Part shown: positions 1-10,764 of the stretch, piece after piece
Position numbering within the stretch: position 1 is the first letter of the stretch
Layout of the letters: the number at the start of each line of letters is the position of its first letter
Assembly (NCBI GenBank): GCA_034509755.1
Contig: CM067541.1
Location: 8,792,001 to 8,856,000, forward strand
Source: Anisodus tanguticus
Lineage: Eukaryota > Streptophyta > Magnoliopsida > Solanales > Solanaceae
Direction: 5' to 3'
Length of the DNA: 64,000 nt
The notes under the pieces: generated by a model
Seen by the model: only the letters and a program-made list of their open reading frames with translations
Database searches by the model: none
Told to the model about the DNA's origin: nothing
Program-made: the position numbers and the translations under genes

Positions 1-266
1 TGAGGGAGAGGGGAGAGGACTGCCCGAGAGTGGGCCTCCAAGCGGTGGGCTGCCACTGTCCAGGAGTGGGCCTCCAGCCAGTGGGCCGCCTCTCGGCAGT
101 GGATTGCCGGCAAGAGGAACTGTTGGGCTAGCAGCCACAGGGCTCGGGAGTGGGCTTCCAGTCGATGGGCTGCCACTGCCCGGGAGTGGGGCTCCAGCCA
201 GTGGGCTGCCTCTCAGTAGTGGACTGCTAGCGAGAGGTGTCGCTGGGCTGGTAGACAACGGGTGGA

Positions 267-1990
267 TCAAATATGGGGACATTCTATCATTAAGAAATTC
301 GTAGGTATGAGGCACGGAAGAATGTATTTTGGCAAAGTGAAATTTGATTCATCAAAGACTACGTGGCGACTCACAATAATTTTATTAGAGGATGAGTCGT
401 AACATTTGTAACCACGATGGTTTGATGGATATCCCAAAAAATTACACGGAGTATAACGCGATTGAAGTTTATTGATGGTAGTAGAAGGAAAAAAAGAATA
501 GCATAAGCACTCAAATACCCGGAGATGAGAGTAAGATGGGTCTCTTAGGTATAGAATTTTGAGAGGGATTGATAGGCTAATTGTTTGCTTGGAATTATGT
601 TGAAGAGATAGGTTGCCATGTGTAATGCATGATGCCAAAATGATGGTGGTAGAGAGGCATGAGCAAGTAAGGTTCTAACAATGTTATTAATGGTTCGAAT
701 TTTTCTTTCCGCTTTTTCATTTTGAGATGAGGTATGTGGACAAGAGAGACAAAACGATAAACCATTAGCTTTGCAAAAATCCCAAAATGACCCATTATCA
801 AATTCTCTATCATAATCACATTAAATATATTTAATGTCCCGTTCAAATTGAGTGCGGATGAATGCTCTAAAGGAAAGAAATGTGTAAAAAACTTGTGACT
901 TTTTAGACAAAGGAAATGTCCACAAAACATTAGAGTAATCATCCAACAAAAGAAGATAATATCGATGGCCTGAAGAGCTCAAAACGGGAGATGTCCAAAT
1001 ATCACTATGGATAATATCAAAAGGCATAACAGTGCATGAATTAGAAGCAATAAAAGGCAATTTAATATGTTTTCCTAGAGTATATGAGCGACAAAAAATG
1101 AGAATTACGAGTTCTAGTACACTTAATAAATTTATTTTGTTTAAGGGAGGCAAAAACAGGTGCTCCCGGATGACCCAAACGTTCATGCCATAAAGAATGA
1201 GCTAAAGCTACAAAAGTGGATGGTAACGTGGCTGGATGTGTGGTAGTGGTGATTGGATATAGCTCGCCCCGACTATCACATCTCATTAGGCGCAACTCCA
1301 TCTGAAAATCTTTCATGAAAAACCCAAAAGAATCAAATTCACAAAAACATAATTGTCAGTGGTAAATTTTCTAACTGAAACCAAGTTTTTAATCAATTGA
1401 AGAGCATGAAGGACATTCTTTAAAGCTAACGGTGGGTTCGGGGGGGGGGGGGAGCAAGTTTGTATTACCATAACCACGAATTGGAATTGAATGACCATTT
1501 TCGACAATTATACCACGATTATTGCTCAAATTAAAATAGGACGAGAGATTACCTTGTGAGGACATCATATGATACGTTGCTTTGGTGTCCATGTACCAGT
1601 TTGCGTCGGGCAGATTGAGCCCAAGAGTGTGCATCGCGGCCTTGATGTCGGTTGGAGTTGCTACTACTGAGTGGGCCTGCTGCCACTGGGTCGGCTGTGG
1701 CCCAAGTACGCGGGGCTGCGGCTAGCCAGTGTGTCGTGGACTGGGCCTGACCCAATTTCCTGAAGGAAAAGGGCAGGGCGGAACGGCCCAAGGCCACTGC
1801 AAGGCCCAAGGTGTCGGTCCACTTCCCCACTGGGCCCGCGGCTGCCACAACTGGCCGCCACCTCCGCCACGTTGGTGGCCGCCACCCTTGCCACCGCTGC
1901 GATTTTTACTCCATTATTGCCATTTCGTCCCCTTTGACGGCAAATTTTCAAATTGTGAAGAGTTATCATCGGATGGAACGACAACCACGG
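267..1990 (-). pseudogene. Broken copia gag-pol polyprotein (nucleocapsid, protease, integrase)
   Basis: The coding sequence is split over several frames, so it cannot make a polyprotein. The protease box reads WYMDTKATYHMMSSQGN near 1,600. The catalytic DTG of copia proteases has become DTK, a loss of the active-site glycine. The gag-pre-integrase part shows LWHERLGHPG near 1,190 (the His of the H2C2 zinc finger). Integrase core pieces follow, including FDIIHSDIWTSP near 1,010, which carries the first catalytic Asp. The integrase C-terminal part includes LGYPSNHRGYKCYD near 420. Domain naming rests on known copia motifs; the frame breaks are read directly. Confidence 0.8.
1440..1452 (+). repeat. 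Poly-G run (13 bases)
   Basis: A homopolymer run inside the copia remnant. Runs of this kind recur in the window (poly-C at 8578-8594 and 52659-52672, poly-G near 33310 and 63116) and are prone to length error in assemblies. Confidence 0.9.
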
Positions 1991-2040
1991 CGGAATTCGA
2001 TCATAATCGATATTGTAATTTTTTTATACTATCACTATAA

Positions 2041-2410
2041 TTTAATTTATTTATAACATGGTAATTACTATAATTGTTATTATCCATCAATATTCTATCT
2101 TATATTTACCTCTAATATGAGTTAATTAAGTTCCACGCGCTGCCATTTACAACATATTTACACAATTCAAATCACTTATTAGATAGTTACAGTTAATTAT
2201 TAATTTGATAAAATTAGTAATTAACCTATAATTACAGATTAAAATTTTGCAAAAAATTACACCATCGTGTATATAATTTGGATTAAAACTCAAAAATTAA
2301 TAATTACCAATAAATAGACAGCTAACACAAGAAGACAAAAAATGGTTTTTCGATCGAAGATTTAAGCATGATTTTGTCTACTTTCAGTGAATCTAAATAG
2401 TAGTGGACTA
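2041..2410. other. AT-rich spacer, no gene seen
   Basis: AT-rich sequence between the copia remnant and the hAT element. I see no supported open frame, RNA gene or repeat boundary. Confidence 0.6.
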
Positions 2411-2725
2411 GTGGTACTAAGGGTGGCTAGTGGGATGGGATGAGACGGGACGGGACGGGACGGATCGGGTCGGGTAGGGAATTTGGGGGGACTTTAATTA
2501 TTTTTTTTGAGATACTTAATTTTTTTAAAATTATTTAAACACTTAAATAATTGAACAAGATAGTGAAAAAATATTTCAAGGCTAATTGCCTCTTATATTA
2601 TTTAATAGAAATATGATTTTTTTTGTAATACAATTTCAAAATTGTAACTTTGTTTCGTAGTTTAAAAGCTGCAAATCACATAGTAAAATTGGCATTAAAA
2701 AATTGCATATGCAACCATACTTTTT

Positions 2726-4760
2726 TTAATTTTCTGACAATCTCTTGAGGATCTTCAGTTGGAATTGAAAGTTGTTGGTCAAATTGTTTAACGTCGCTTC
2801 CTGCTCCCTCGGATAAGATTTCATTGTAATTGTAGTCTTCTTCTTCATTGATATCTGGTTGACCGCACCTTCTATGCTCCGCTCTAATCCAATCTCTAAA
2901 TAAACCGTAATCTCCAAACAGTCTCCTGTCAATGAGTGTCTGTGCTATCTTATTTGAAATATTCTAGCAGAAAAAAATGCTTTCACAAGCTGTTGATGAC
3001 GCTTGAATATTCAACACATCTTGGGCCATCTTTGATAGAGTCGGAAATGTCTTCTCATTCTCCCTCCAGTAATCAGCAAGTATTCACGTCCATTTTCATT
3101 AGCAATTGATTCGAATGGTACAACACCCTGCAAAACATAAACATCAAACTCGCTAATTTGTGAAGCACTTGAACCACTATACATTCTATTTCGAAGGCCT
3201 TGAATACTTGAAGTAGAAATCGCATGTTTTTTATAAGGTTGAAATGAAGTAGAAGGGATGGTACAAAAGCCGGTTGATTATTTGTACTTTGCTCTTGGTA
3301 ATACATATACATATTTTTGCATTGTGTTTGTATGCTAGACATAACATATTCTTTAGTTGGTTTGTTAGTTGGTTCTTCAGTTGGTTCTGTTGGAAGTATT
3401 TCTAAGCATTCATAAATCATTTCAATAAGGGCATTACAAATGTCTACTTTAATAGTAAGATTTAATACAACACCAATAAAATAAATAGTGGAAATAGAAA
3501 AAATATATTTTTTTAATTTTACAAACATTTTTGCAATAGCTGGAGCGTAAGTTGGTTTTTTCATATATTCATTAAATAACAAAAATATTAGAGCTATATA
3601 AAATAACATAGATGAAATAGTAAGATAATAAATACCAAAAAATTCCTTTAGTAGCTAGAAAAATTTCTTTAAGAATACAATAAGTTCCAAAAATTTATCC
3701 CAATCATCATCTACAAGCATATCCGAAGGATTTTGATTATGATAGTTAAATAATAAAGTTATAGGTATTCTATACTCGTGAGCAACAAGTAATTGTTCAT
3801 ACAAAGAATTACACCTAATTGCAACTTCTTCTGGAATTTTCCTATAGGGTAATCACAATCATGACATGTCTCTTTATACTCTTTGCGTCTTTGTATTTTA
3901 TTATCTTTAAAAATAAAGTTGATAGCAAATTGTATTTTATCAAAGATGTTTTGAAAAAGTTTTAGGCCATCCTTTACAACTAAGTTATACATATGACATA
4001 CACATCTAACATGAAATATATGGGGAAAAGATGAAGTAAATCAAGTTTTTAAAATGTTTACAACATAATCATTAGAAGAAGCATTATCTAATGTAATAGT
4101 CATAATTTTATCAGTAATTTCATAATATTAACTAATTTCATGAATATTTGTTGAAATAAAAAATTCAGTGTGCCTTTCATCATTATATCTATGTGCTAAT
4201 ATACATTTTTACATAGACCAATTGTGATCTATCCAATAACACGTAACAGTTAAATAATCATTACCATTAGTACTATGGCCTATGTCAGAAGTGACAACCA
4301 CTTTTTCCATTAAAATGATACAATGCATAACGTAAATATTGTTGATATTCATGCGCAAATTTAAAAACATCTCTTCTAATAGTTGATTTAGGAAAACCGT
4401 TAAAAGCAGGATTATATGTTTCTCGAATGTAATGAATAAAACCAGGAGAGGAAAGAAATGAAAAAGGCAAACCCTCCACAACAACTAATTTTGCTAAATT
4501 TTCCCGATCTTTGTGTTTATCATATTTCGGACCTATAACTCCCCCGTCATTGGGTTAATTCGACCATGTACTTGGTCGGGAACACTATGTGAACCTTGTC
4601 CCGACTTAGAAGACATTTACACACCCGCCTTTTCAGCCAAGTATTGGTTATACCTTGCTTTGTGAGAGTTCTCCACATGTCTCATTAAATCTCATGTCCT
4701 ACTTGACCTTTTCCAGTTTTAAATTTATAAACTTCGTGATAAATTTTACAAATAACTAGT
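2726..4760 (-). pseudogene. Remnant hAT transposase (BED finger to dimerisation domain)
   Basis: Fragments in transposase order on the minus strand: a decayed BED-type zinc-finger region near 4,760-4,560, pieces of the catalytic core (4484-4209 and 3992-3759, with a Cys/His-rich segment reading CHDCDYPIGK), a middle segment (3609-3073, with PTEPTEEPTNKPTKE) and the hATC dimerisation region (about 3060-2726). Each piece is in a different frame or closed by stops, so no active enzyme is expected. The piece order and wording match the plus-strand copy at 49,191-51,600. The architecture resembles the plant RICESLEEPER-type hAT proteins, by family knowledge only. Confidence 0.75.
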
Positions 4761-5356
4761 TGATTAGGAATGCCCCTTTCAAAAAAATCCTATGCAGGTA
4801 ATTTTAGTTTTCGCTGTTTTTGGCCTCTTCTCATACTAGGGGGAATAGGAGGGATTCAAGTTTCAGCCTGAGACTCAATCTGAGTCATATGTGGAGTTGC
4901 ACTAGTGAGTGTGTTATTATCTTCTAATTCATTTTCTAAATCATAGTCTGGTTCAGATGCAAAATATACCTCATGATCTAATGTATATTAATATTAACAT
5001 TAAAAAGATCAGTGTAAAATTATCGTAATTAGGATTACTAGAAGATGCACCCTTACTCATGTTACCCCTAATACCTCTATCAGAAAAACGTACACCTCGT
5101 TCCATTATAATTATGCAAATAAATAATTAAAGTTAAGAAGATTAAATCCGATAATTAAAATTAAGTAATAATAATAATTTAAATAAAAGAAGGAACGAAG
5201 GTACCAAATGGCGACGTAACGTCGACGTATAATCGAGGTTGAAAATTGAAACTTTGCTCGACGATCCTCAAGCTAGTTGCCAACTTCACTCCCAATTTTT
5301 GAACTTTGATAGAAATTAGCAAATAAAATATAATATTTAGTGTGCAATTTAGAGTT

Positions 5357-5358
<2 letters not shown>

Positions 5359-5422
<64 letters not shown>
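5359..5422 (+). repeat. (AG)32 microsatellite
   Basis: A perfect dinucleotide run in the 5' leader of hAT copy 1. The matching place in hAT copy 2 (near 48,920-48,950) has only short CT-rich text, so the run expanded after the copies separated. Confidence 0.95.
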
Positions 5423-5426
<4 letters not shown>

Positions 5427-5798
5427 GAGAGATAGTAGGAAGATTTGTGAGAAAAATGAGGTATTTACCGTTGAGAAATAGGGTTAATGTGTAAATTTAC
5501 TAACTTAGGGGTTAAAATAAATATTAAAGGGTAGGGGGTTTATGGGGTGTTGGGAGGGGGGGGGGCAAAATAGCCGTTGGCAACGACTAAATTAAAAAAT
5601 GGTCATTTGTGCAATTGTTAGTTTCTGCAAACGGGGCGGGACCGGGACGGGACGTGCGGGATGAGCCCTAGTCCCGTCCCGAGTTTGAACCCCGCTATCG
5701 ACAATTCTAATCTCGTATTTTAACGATCGTGTCGGGATCGGTATCGGGACGGAACGGGCCGGAGCGGGATCGGGACATCATGGCCCACGGGTGGTAAT

Positions 5799-6243
5799 AG
5801 GTAGTGAGGAAGATAAGATTTAGTAACAGATGAGATGTCTCAATCCAATCTGGAAAGTGGAAAAAGATCCATATGAAAAATTAAAGAAAAGATTTACTAA
5901 AATTGTCAAATATCTTAAAAAGGAGCATATTATAACATAGCATCAATATAAGCAATCACATACCAATTATCTGTCCGGTTCAATTAATGTAGACTACTAG
6001 TAGTATTCTAACAAAATGCAAAAGGTGGTCAAGCCGCAATTATATATAAAGAATCATACACCACTTTCAAAACTATCTTCACCTTGTAGGCTCATATTGG
6101 GACAAGTGTTGGGGACACTTTTCAAATTGATGTAATAAATTTTAAAACATAAATGTATGTGATAGCATATTTATTTTAATTTATCTTTAAAAAGAATGGT
6201 AATTTTTATATTTTAAAAAATAATTAATTTTAAACTTTTATAT
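5799..6243. other. Spacer without recognisable genes
   Basis: AT-rich intergenic DNA between hAT copy 1 and a foldback element. Nothing could be assigned here. Confidence 0.6.
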
Positions 6244-6910
6244 AGGGTAAGGGTCAATTTTGCCCTTATTTTAAAACGTTTGAAGCTTAGCATTCGGTGA
6301 TGTCACGTGTCACGCAATTAAGAATCAATTTTTAAACGGAGAATAAATTTAAACCTTTCGCATAGTTCAAAAGCTAATTTGACCATTTACCCTAATTTTT
6401 TTATTTTCTCTCTTTCCGGTACTATCTCCACCACCAATCATCCTTTCTTCCTCCTTGTCTCTCCCCGTCACCCTAACACCACCTATACCACTAGAAGGGG
6501 GTGTGCTAAACGAATTGAACATGAACATGCAATATAGAATACTTATTTAATGCAGGTGTATAGCTGCATATGAGTCAAAGGAGGAAGAAGAAGTAATTGT
6601 GGTAGAGGTACTGACACACAGAGAGAAAAGATGAATAAAATTTGACCCCTATGCGGCTATAAAATTAGGGGGGGAGTCAAATTTATTCTTGAACTATGCG
6701 AAATGATCAAATTGCCCCATACTATGTGGAAGGGTTTCAAATTTACCCTCTGTTTAGAAAAAGTAATTCTTATTGCGTGATACATGGCATCACCGGAAAG
6801 CTTCACCATTTAAAAATATGGGTAAATTTATTTTATTTTGCATAGTAGAGGAGTAAATTTGATCCAAACTAGTAACGGCAAGAGCATATTTGACCCCAAC
6901 TATTAATAAA
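6244..6910. mobile_element. MITE-like foldback element with long inverted repeats
   Basis: The left arm (about 6245-6390) and the reverse complement of the right arm (about 6700-6850) share a long imperfect match, including GGTGATG, GTGTCACGCAATTAAGAATC against GTATCACGCAATAAGAATTAC, and a closing AAATTTGA/CAAATT stretch. No coding capacity lies between the arms. Long terminal inverted repeats around non-coding sequence fit a non-autonomous DNA transposon, perhaps Mutator-like. The outer borders and target duplication are not resolved. Confidence 0.6.
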
Positions 6911-7329
6911 TAACAAATTTATTTCATTTCGCATCGTTCAGAGACACCTCCTCAGGGAATATTTTCCCTTTAATGAGCCTCATACATCACGAATTCAAAT
7001 TAATTAGAGCCCTAACACATAAGAACACCAAATGAGAAATAAAATAATGAATAATACAAGATAAGATGTAACTGATCCCGTGGTTAAAATGTTATGGAGT
7101 TGGATGGGAAAGGCCAGAAATGATAGTTATTGGGAATCAAAGGAAAAAGTTCTCACCAATAAGTATCTTATAAGCAAGAAAAAGAAATACATATCACCGT
7201 TAATAGGATTAGATATGTAATTAATTGGCAGACTAGTTAAATTAATGTCAGCTATTTTGGGACAACCAGTGCCCCACTAGCCACTTTGAGACCTTCCCCC
7301 ACCCCCAATGCGGGCTTAACCCCAAGCAA

Positions 7330-7333
<4 letters not shown>

Positions 7334-7361
<28 letters not shown>
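7334..7361 (+). repeat. (TA)n microsatellite
   Basis: About 14 TA units in otherwise unassigned intergenic DNA (6,911-7,943), in which I see no gene. Confidence 0.9.
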
Positions 7362-7943
7362 ATCTTTTATTAAAATTTGATTTTCATCATCAATTTCATT
7401 GAGCCTCTCTTGTTCAGCCCAAGCAATCACTTAATGTGCGTTTTGGTGACGGGCTCAAGCGAAAGTGATTTAGGTACTAAATAAATTAAAATTAATTGTA
7501 ACCCAAAATCCAAATAATACCATTCGAAACTTCCCTCACCTTACGCACCACGTCCACTTATTCCGCTTTGAATATACATGAAGAATTTAATAGTTTTAGT
7601 GGTTTCATAACTGTTCTATAAGAAATATTCTACTATATAATCAACATGTTGGCCTCCAGTAACACAGACTCACTTATTAATTTTATCCAGTTATGCAATT
7701 GTAGTATACACAAGACGTGTAGAAATAGCGTCCTGGCCAATTTCCGTTCTCGTTTCTAAAAATAGTTATTTTCATAAAGTTTTGAATTGAACATGTGAAA
7801 CTCAATGACTTCTGTCTGTGAAATTTAAATTTCTATAACAGTGACTACTTTTCAGTTACAAAAGACTAAAAATTTGCAATTTGTGAATTTTACCCCAGAA
7901 GACATTGTTGAGCAACATTTAATTGCACGGTTTTCTTCAAATG

Positions 7944-8100
7944 GGCTGGTCTTTAATTTTTGTCCCTCAAATTGAATTTATGCATATTGGGGCATAAATT
8001 CTTCTAAAGGATCTAACATAAGGTGTGTCGGATTCCTTAAAAAATCTATGCCCCAATACACATAATTTACATTTGAAGGGCAAAAACTACAGACCACCAC
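7944..8100. mobile_element. Short foldback MITE (about 157 bp)
   Basis: The left half, starting GGGCTGGTCTTTAATTTTTG, pairs with the right half, ending CAAAAACTACAGACCAC, over about 60 bp. Both arms contain TATTGGGGCATA. It is palindromic end to end with no coding content, the usual form of a MITE. A short AAAT lies near both ends, but the target duplication is unclear. Confidence 0.7.
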
Positions 8101-8409
8101 AAAATAAGGAAAAGTGCAAATGACCCGCTGAAAAACGGGCTAGTTAAGCTCAAAGTAGTCGTAGGCCCAAAGTTTCACAATCCACATTGATATCTGGATC
8201 TCCCTTGACATTGACCAAGGCCTAAGCTCACATTTACAGAAACAGAAGAAGATTTTTCTTTACGTGTGTAAATATTATCATTTAAATAAAATAATATGTG
8301 TGTATTTATAAAATTGGAAGATACTACTTGAGAATTGAAATTAATACAAAGTAGTGGAACAAGAATTAAAACTTTAGAACTCTAACAATTCTAGGACCCA
8401 TCAACTAAC

Positions 8410-8853
8410 ACTCTGTTTGGATGGTTGCTACCTTTTGTATTGGTAGTTTAAAATTAATACGATATTTATTATGATTGTTATTTACATTTTATTGTATCGT
8501 AATATTAAATATATCTTTATGTAACGACAAAAAGTCTCATTTGTGTAACGATCGGTGTGATCGTGTCGTTACCTTATCCCCCCCCCCCCCCCCCGATTTT
8601 GTGTCTACTTATTATCTAATAATCTTATTTTATTCTTTACCCTACTTAGTTGTACTCCGTACCCTACTTTTTTTGTAGGTTTATCATTCAAATTACTGAT
8701 GTGTGACAACACATCATGTACCAACCGGAAACGATAAAACCTATTCAAACGTTGTATCCATCAAAACAATGCAGTGATATATAATATAACTCAATACTAT
8801 ATAATACGATACATTACGAAACAATAGGTAATAACAATTCAAATAGAGTATAA
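8410..8853. mobile_element. MITE with inverted ends of the TTTGGATxxTTGTTAC type
   Basis: The left end (CTCTGTTTGGATGGTTGCTA) and the right end (TAACAATTCAAATAGAGTAT) form an imperfect inverted repeat that continues inward through TATCGTAAT/ATACGATAC motifs. The interior is non-coding and holds a poly-C run at 8578-8594. The right half is duplicated in tandem just downstream (see 8674-9076). Confidence 0.6.
8578..8594 (+). repeat. Poly-C run (17 bases)
   Basis: Homopolymer inside the MITE, directly after a short perfect hairpin-like text (GTAACGA...TCGTTAC). Confidence 0.9.
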
Positions 8854-9076
8854 GACGAACTGTCATGACAATAATATCTTGTAGGTTTCGAATTACTGAT
8901 CTATGGCAACACATCATGTAACGACGGAAAACGATACAATTTATTCAAACATTGTATCCATCAAAACATTACAGTAAGATATAATATAACTAAATACTCT
9001 ATAATACGATACATTAGGAAATAATAGGTAACAACAATCCAAACATAGTGTAAGACCAACTGTCATGACCATAATA
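8674..9076 (+). repeat. Tandem duplication, 2 x about 200 bp
   Basis: Unit 1 (about 8674-8881) and unit 2 (about 8882-9076) share GTAGGTTT, ACACATCATGTA, ATTGTATCCATCAAAACA, TATAATATAACT and the end AACTGTCATGAC, with scattered substitutions. The unit spans the right half of the MITE plus flanking host DNA. The duplication therefore happened after the MITE had inserted. Confidence 0.8.
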
Positions 9077-9238
9077 TAACAATCCATGTACATGAAAAAA
9101 TGATCATTTTTGGCTGCTTCATAACAACAACCAAAAGATATATAATTCCTCAAAACAAACCCAAAAACAAGACGCAAACATCTAGAAAATTCAAAGTAAA
9201 ACAAAACAAAAATAAAACTACTTTTTTTTGCATAACTC

Positions 9239-9900
9239 TCAGTGTTGCATCTCTATTTGAGAAGAGGTTCTTGTGCTTCTTCGTCCACAGTCAATTAAAC
9301 TAGAAATACACTTCCAAAATAATCTAGCACATGGCATAACAATAAATACGATACACCAAAACCATAAGAATAACCTTACAAATATCATTCCCATCCTCTT
9401 TTCAGGTTCATAATGATACCAATTCTTGATCCAATCTCTCCAACAATCCATAGTTGAGCAATTCATTATTACTCCAATTACAAAGAGCGCGAGCTTAGCT
9501 GGATTTTCTAGCCAGTCGAATATCCAACCTAATATTACCGGGGGAAATTTTCCGTATATATTTGCCTTAATAATCTAAAATTAGATATATTAAATGCATT
9601 TTCATCGTCACATGTGAATAAAATGAGTCATAAGTATATGGAACAAAGCGGTAAAACGCTAATACGGACCTCTTGAACTTAATGTTCCATATCGAGTCAG
9701 GCGTGTCGAGAAATGGCGAAAATAACACCGTAAAGAAGATTACATAAAATTGCATAAATAAGATCTTAGACCTACCAGTATCCATATTAGTGTTTCCTGA
9801 TTTTTTCCTAGATATCTCGATATGTGGAAATGCAAGTAAAATTAAATCAATTATATATAAGTGAAACAGAAAAGCTATATGAGACCAACGGGTTTGGATC
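9239..9900 (-). pseudogene. Frameshifted copy A of the cluster membrane-protein gene
   Basis: Copy A starts with an ATG at 9785 (MDTGRSKILFMQFYVIFF...), matching the start of the intact copy at 14,796. It keeps the FSPFLD motif and the first two hydrophobic segments. The reading frame slips near 9,600 and again near 9,540. The C-terminal half (9570-9239) continues in another frame with DWLENPAKLALFVIGVI, NCSTMDCWRDWIKNWYHY and the last hydrophobic segment. Two frame breaks make it a probable pseudogene, unless the assembly is wrong here. The DNA upstream to about 9,900 and downstream into the 3' flank also resembles copy B, so a whole gene unit was duplicated. Confidence 0.75.
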
Positions 9901-9989
9901 CCCTCCAGTACTCCTCAATACAGTCCTTTTATGAAGCCACGTGTCCAGTTACAAAATTAATGGTCCAGATTAATTGTTACCCTCTTCTT

Positions 9990-10240
9990 CATTCTCATTT
10001 ATGACTCTTTAATAGTTTAACTCATTTATGTCATCGTTGTTATTAAAATAATTTATTCATGCCATTTTTTATTAACGTCGACGTTAATTAAAAATGATAT
10101 TGAAAAATCGGCGTTAATGAAAAATGTATGGATGAGTCATTTTGATAACGGTAACGGCATAAATGAACCAAACTATTAAAGAGTGTCATAAATAAGTCAT
10201 TTTCAATAGTTTGATGGTATATTTAAGCTTTTTCCTTTAT
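9990..10240. mobile_element. Foldback MITE with about 90-bp arms
   Basis: The left arm TTATGACTCTTTAATAGTTT...CATTTATG pairs with the right arm CATAAATGAACCAAACTATT...GTGTCATAAA. Both arms continue through TTATTAAAA and TTAACG motifs to the centre near 10,085. No coding sequence. It lies upstream of copy A of the membrane-protein cluster. Target duplication not identified. Confidence 0.7.
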
Positions 10241-10764
10241 GCAATTATATATAATGAGAGGTTATTTTCATCCTAAAATTGGTTAGTTTTGAGAATTAGT
10301 GTTTGAAAAGAAAACGTAATAGATAGCAGTGTATACAAAGACATATATGTCATATATTTATTAGATTTGTGAAAAATAATACTAGTATATGAGCCTTTTC
10401 CTTGAGTAATAATAGTCTTGGTCCTTTAATTATTGGTAATTTTTTTTTATTTTAGTTTTCGTGATGTGTGGTTAAGGCAAGTACATCTAATATTCAATTA
10501 ATTGAAATATGCATTTTTATCCTTTTGCTTGTAAATGTTCACAAATTCTACTATAATCATTAATTGTCCTGCCGCTTCATTACACGTGTTATATTAAGTT
10601 TGTACGTTATTTTATATTTAACAGTATTATAATTTTAAAAATAATTCAAATATATCATATTTTCTATATGAAGGGTCAAGAAATACATGTTTTTAAATAT
10701 AATTGAAGGTTAAATGTATTGTTGAGTCACTCACAAACTAAATCAAAATTTACCAATAAATAAA
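10241..10764. other. AT-rich spacer, no gene seen
   Basis: No supported frame, RNA gene or repeat structure was found in this stretch. Confidence 0.55.

Larger units (their letters stand above)
1..2040 (-). mobile_element. Ty1/copia retrotransposon remnant, cut by the window edge
   Basis: Read on the minus strand, this stretch carries copia parts in the order nucleocapsid (about 1990-1640), protease (about 1635-1389), gag-pre-integrase (1316-1062) and integrase (1186-267). Bases 1-266 are GC-rich and translate to a Pro/Ser-rich stretch, as expected for the variable region between integrase and reverse transcriptase. Reverse transcriptase and RNase H would lie beyond position 1. No LTR is visible, and the similarity fades into AT-rich DNA near 2,040. 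It is the same broad lineage as the copia copies at 44,464-47,712 and 58,889-63,420: the motif around the protease (SSQGNLSSYFNLSNN) recurs almost unchanged. Confidence 0.85.
2419..5790 (-). mobile_element. hAT transposon copy 1, decayed, about 3.4 kb
   Basis: The outer ends are rich in GGGAC/CGGGA motifs, with the transposase remnants in between on the minus strand. The flanks read GTGGTACT (2411-2418) and GTGGTAAT (5791-5798), a 7 of 8 match that fits the 8-bp target duplication of hAT elements. The terminal repeats are degraded, so the exact ends are uncertain by a few bases. The body is homologous, in inverse orientation, to the element at 48,524-51,998: shared stretches include the leader around 5,200-5,290 and the transposase pieces. 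The two copies therefore belong to one family. Confidence 0.75.

Noticed and set aside
2411..5798. Interpreting the GGGAC-rich ends of hAT copy 1 as a telomere-like or satellite repeat
   Set aside because: The homologous element at 48,524-51,998 has the same kind of ends as subterminal parts of a hAT with readable inverted repeats and 8-bp duplication.
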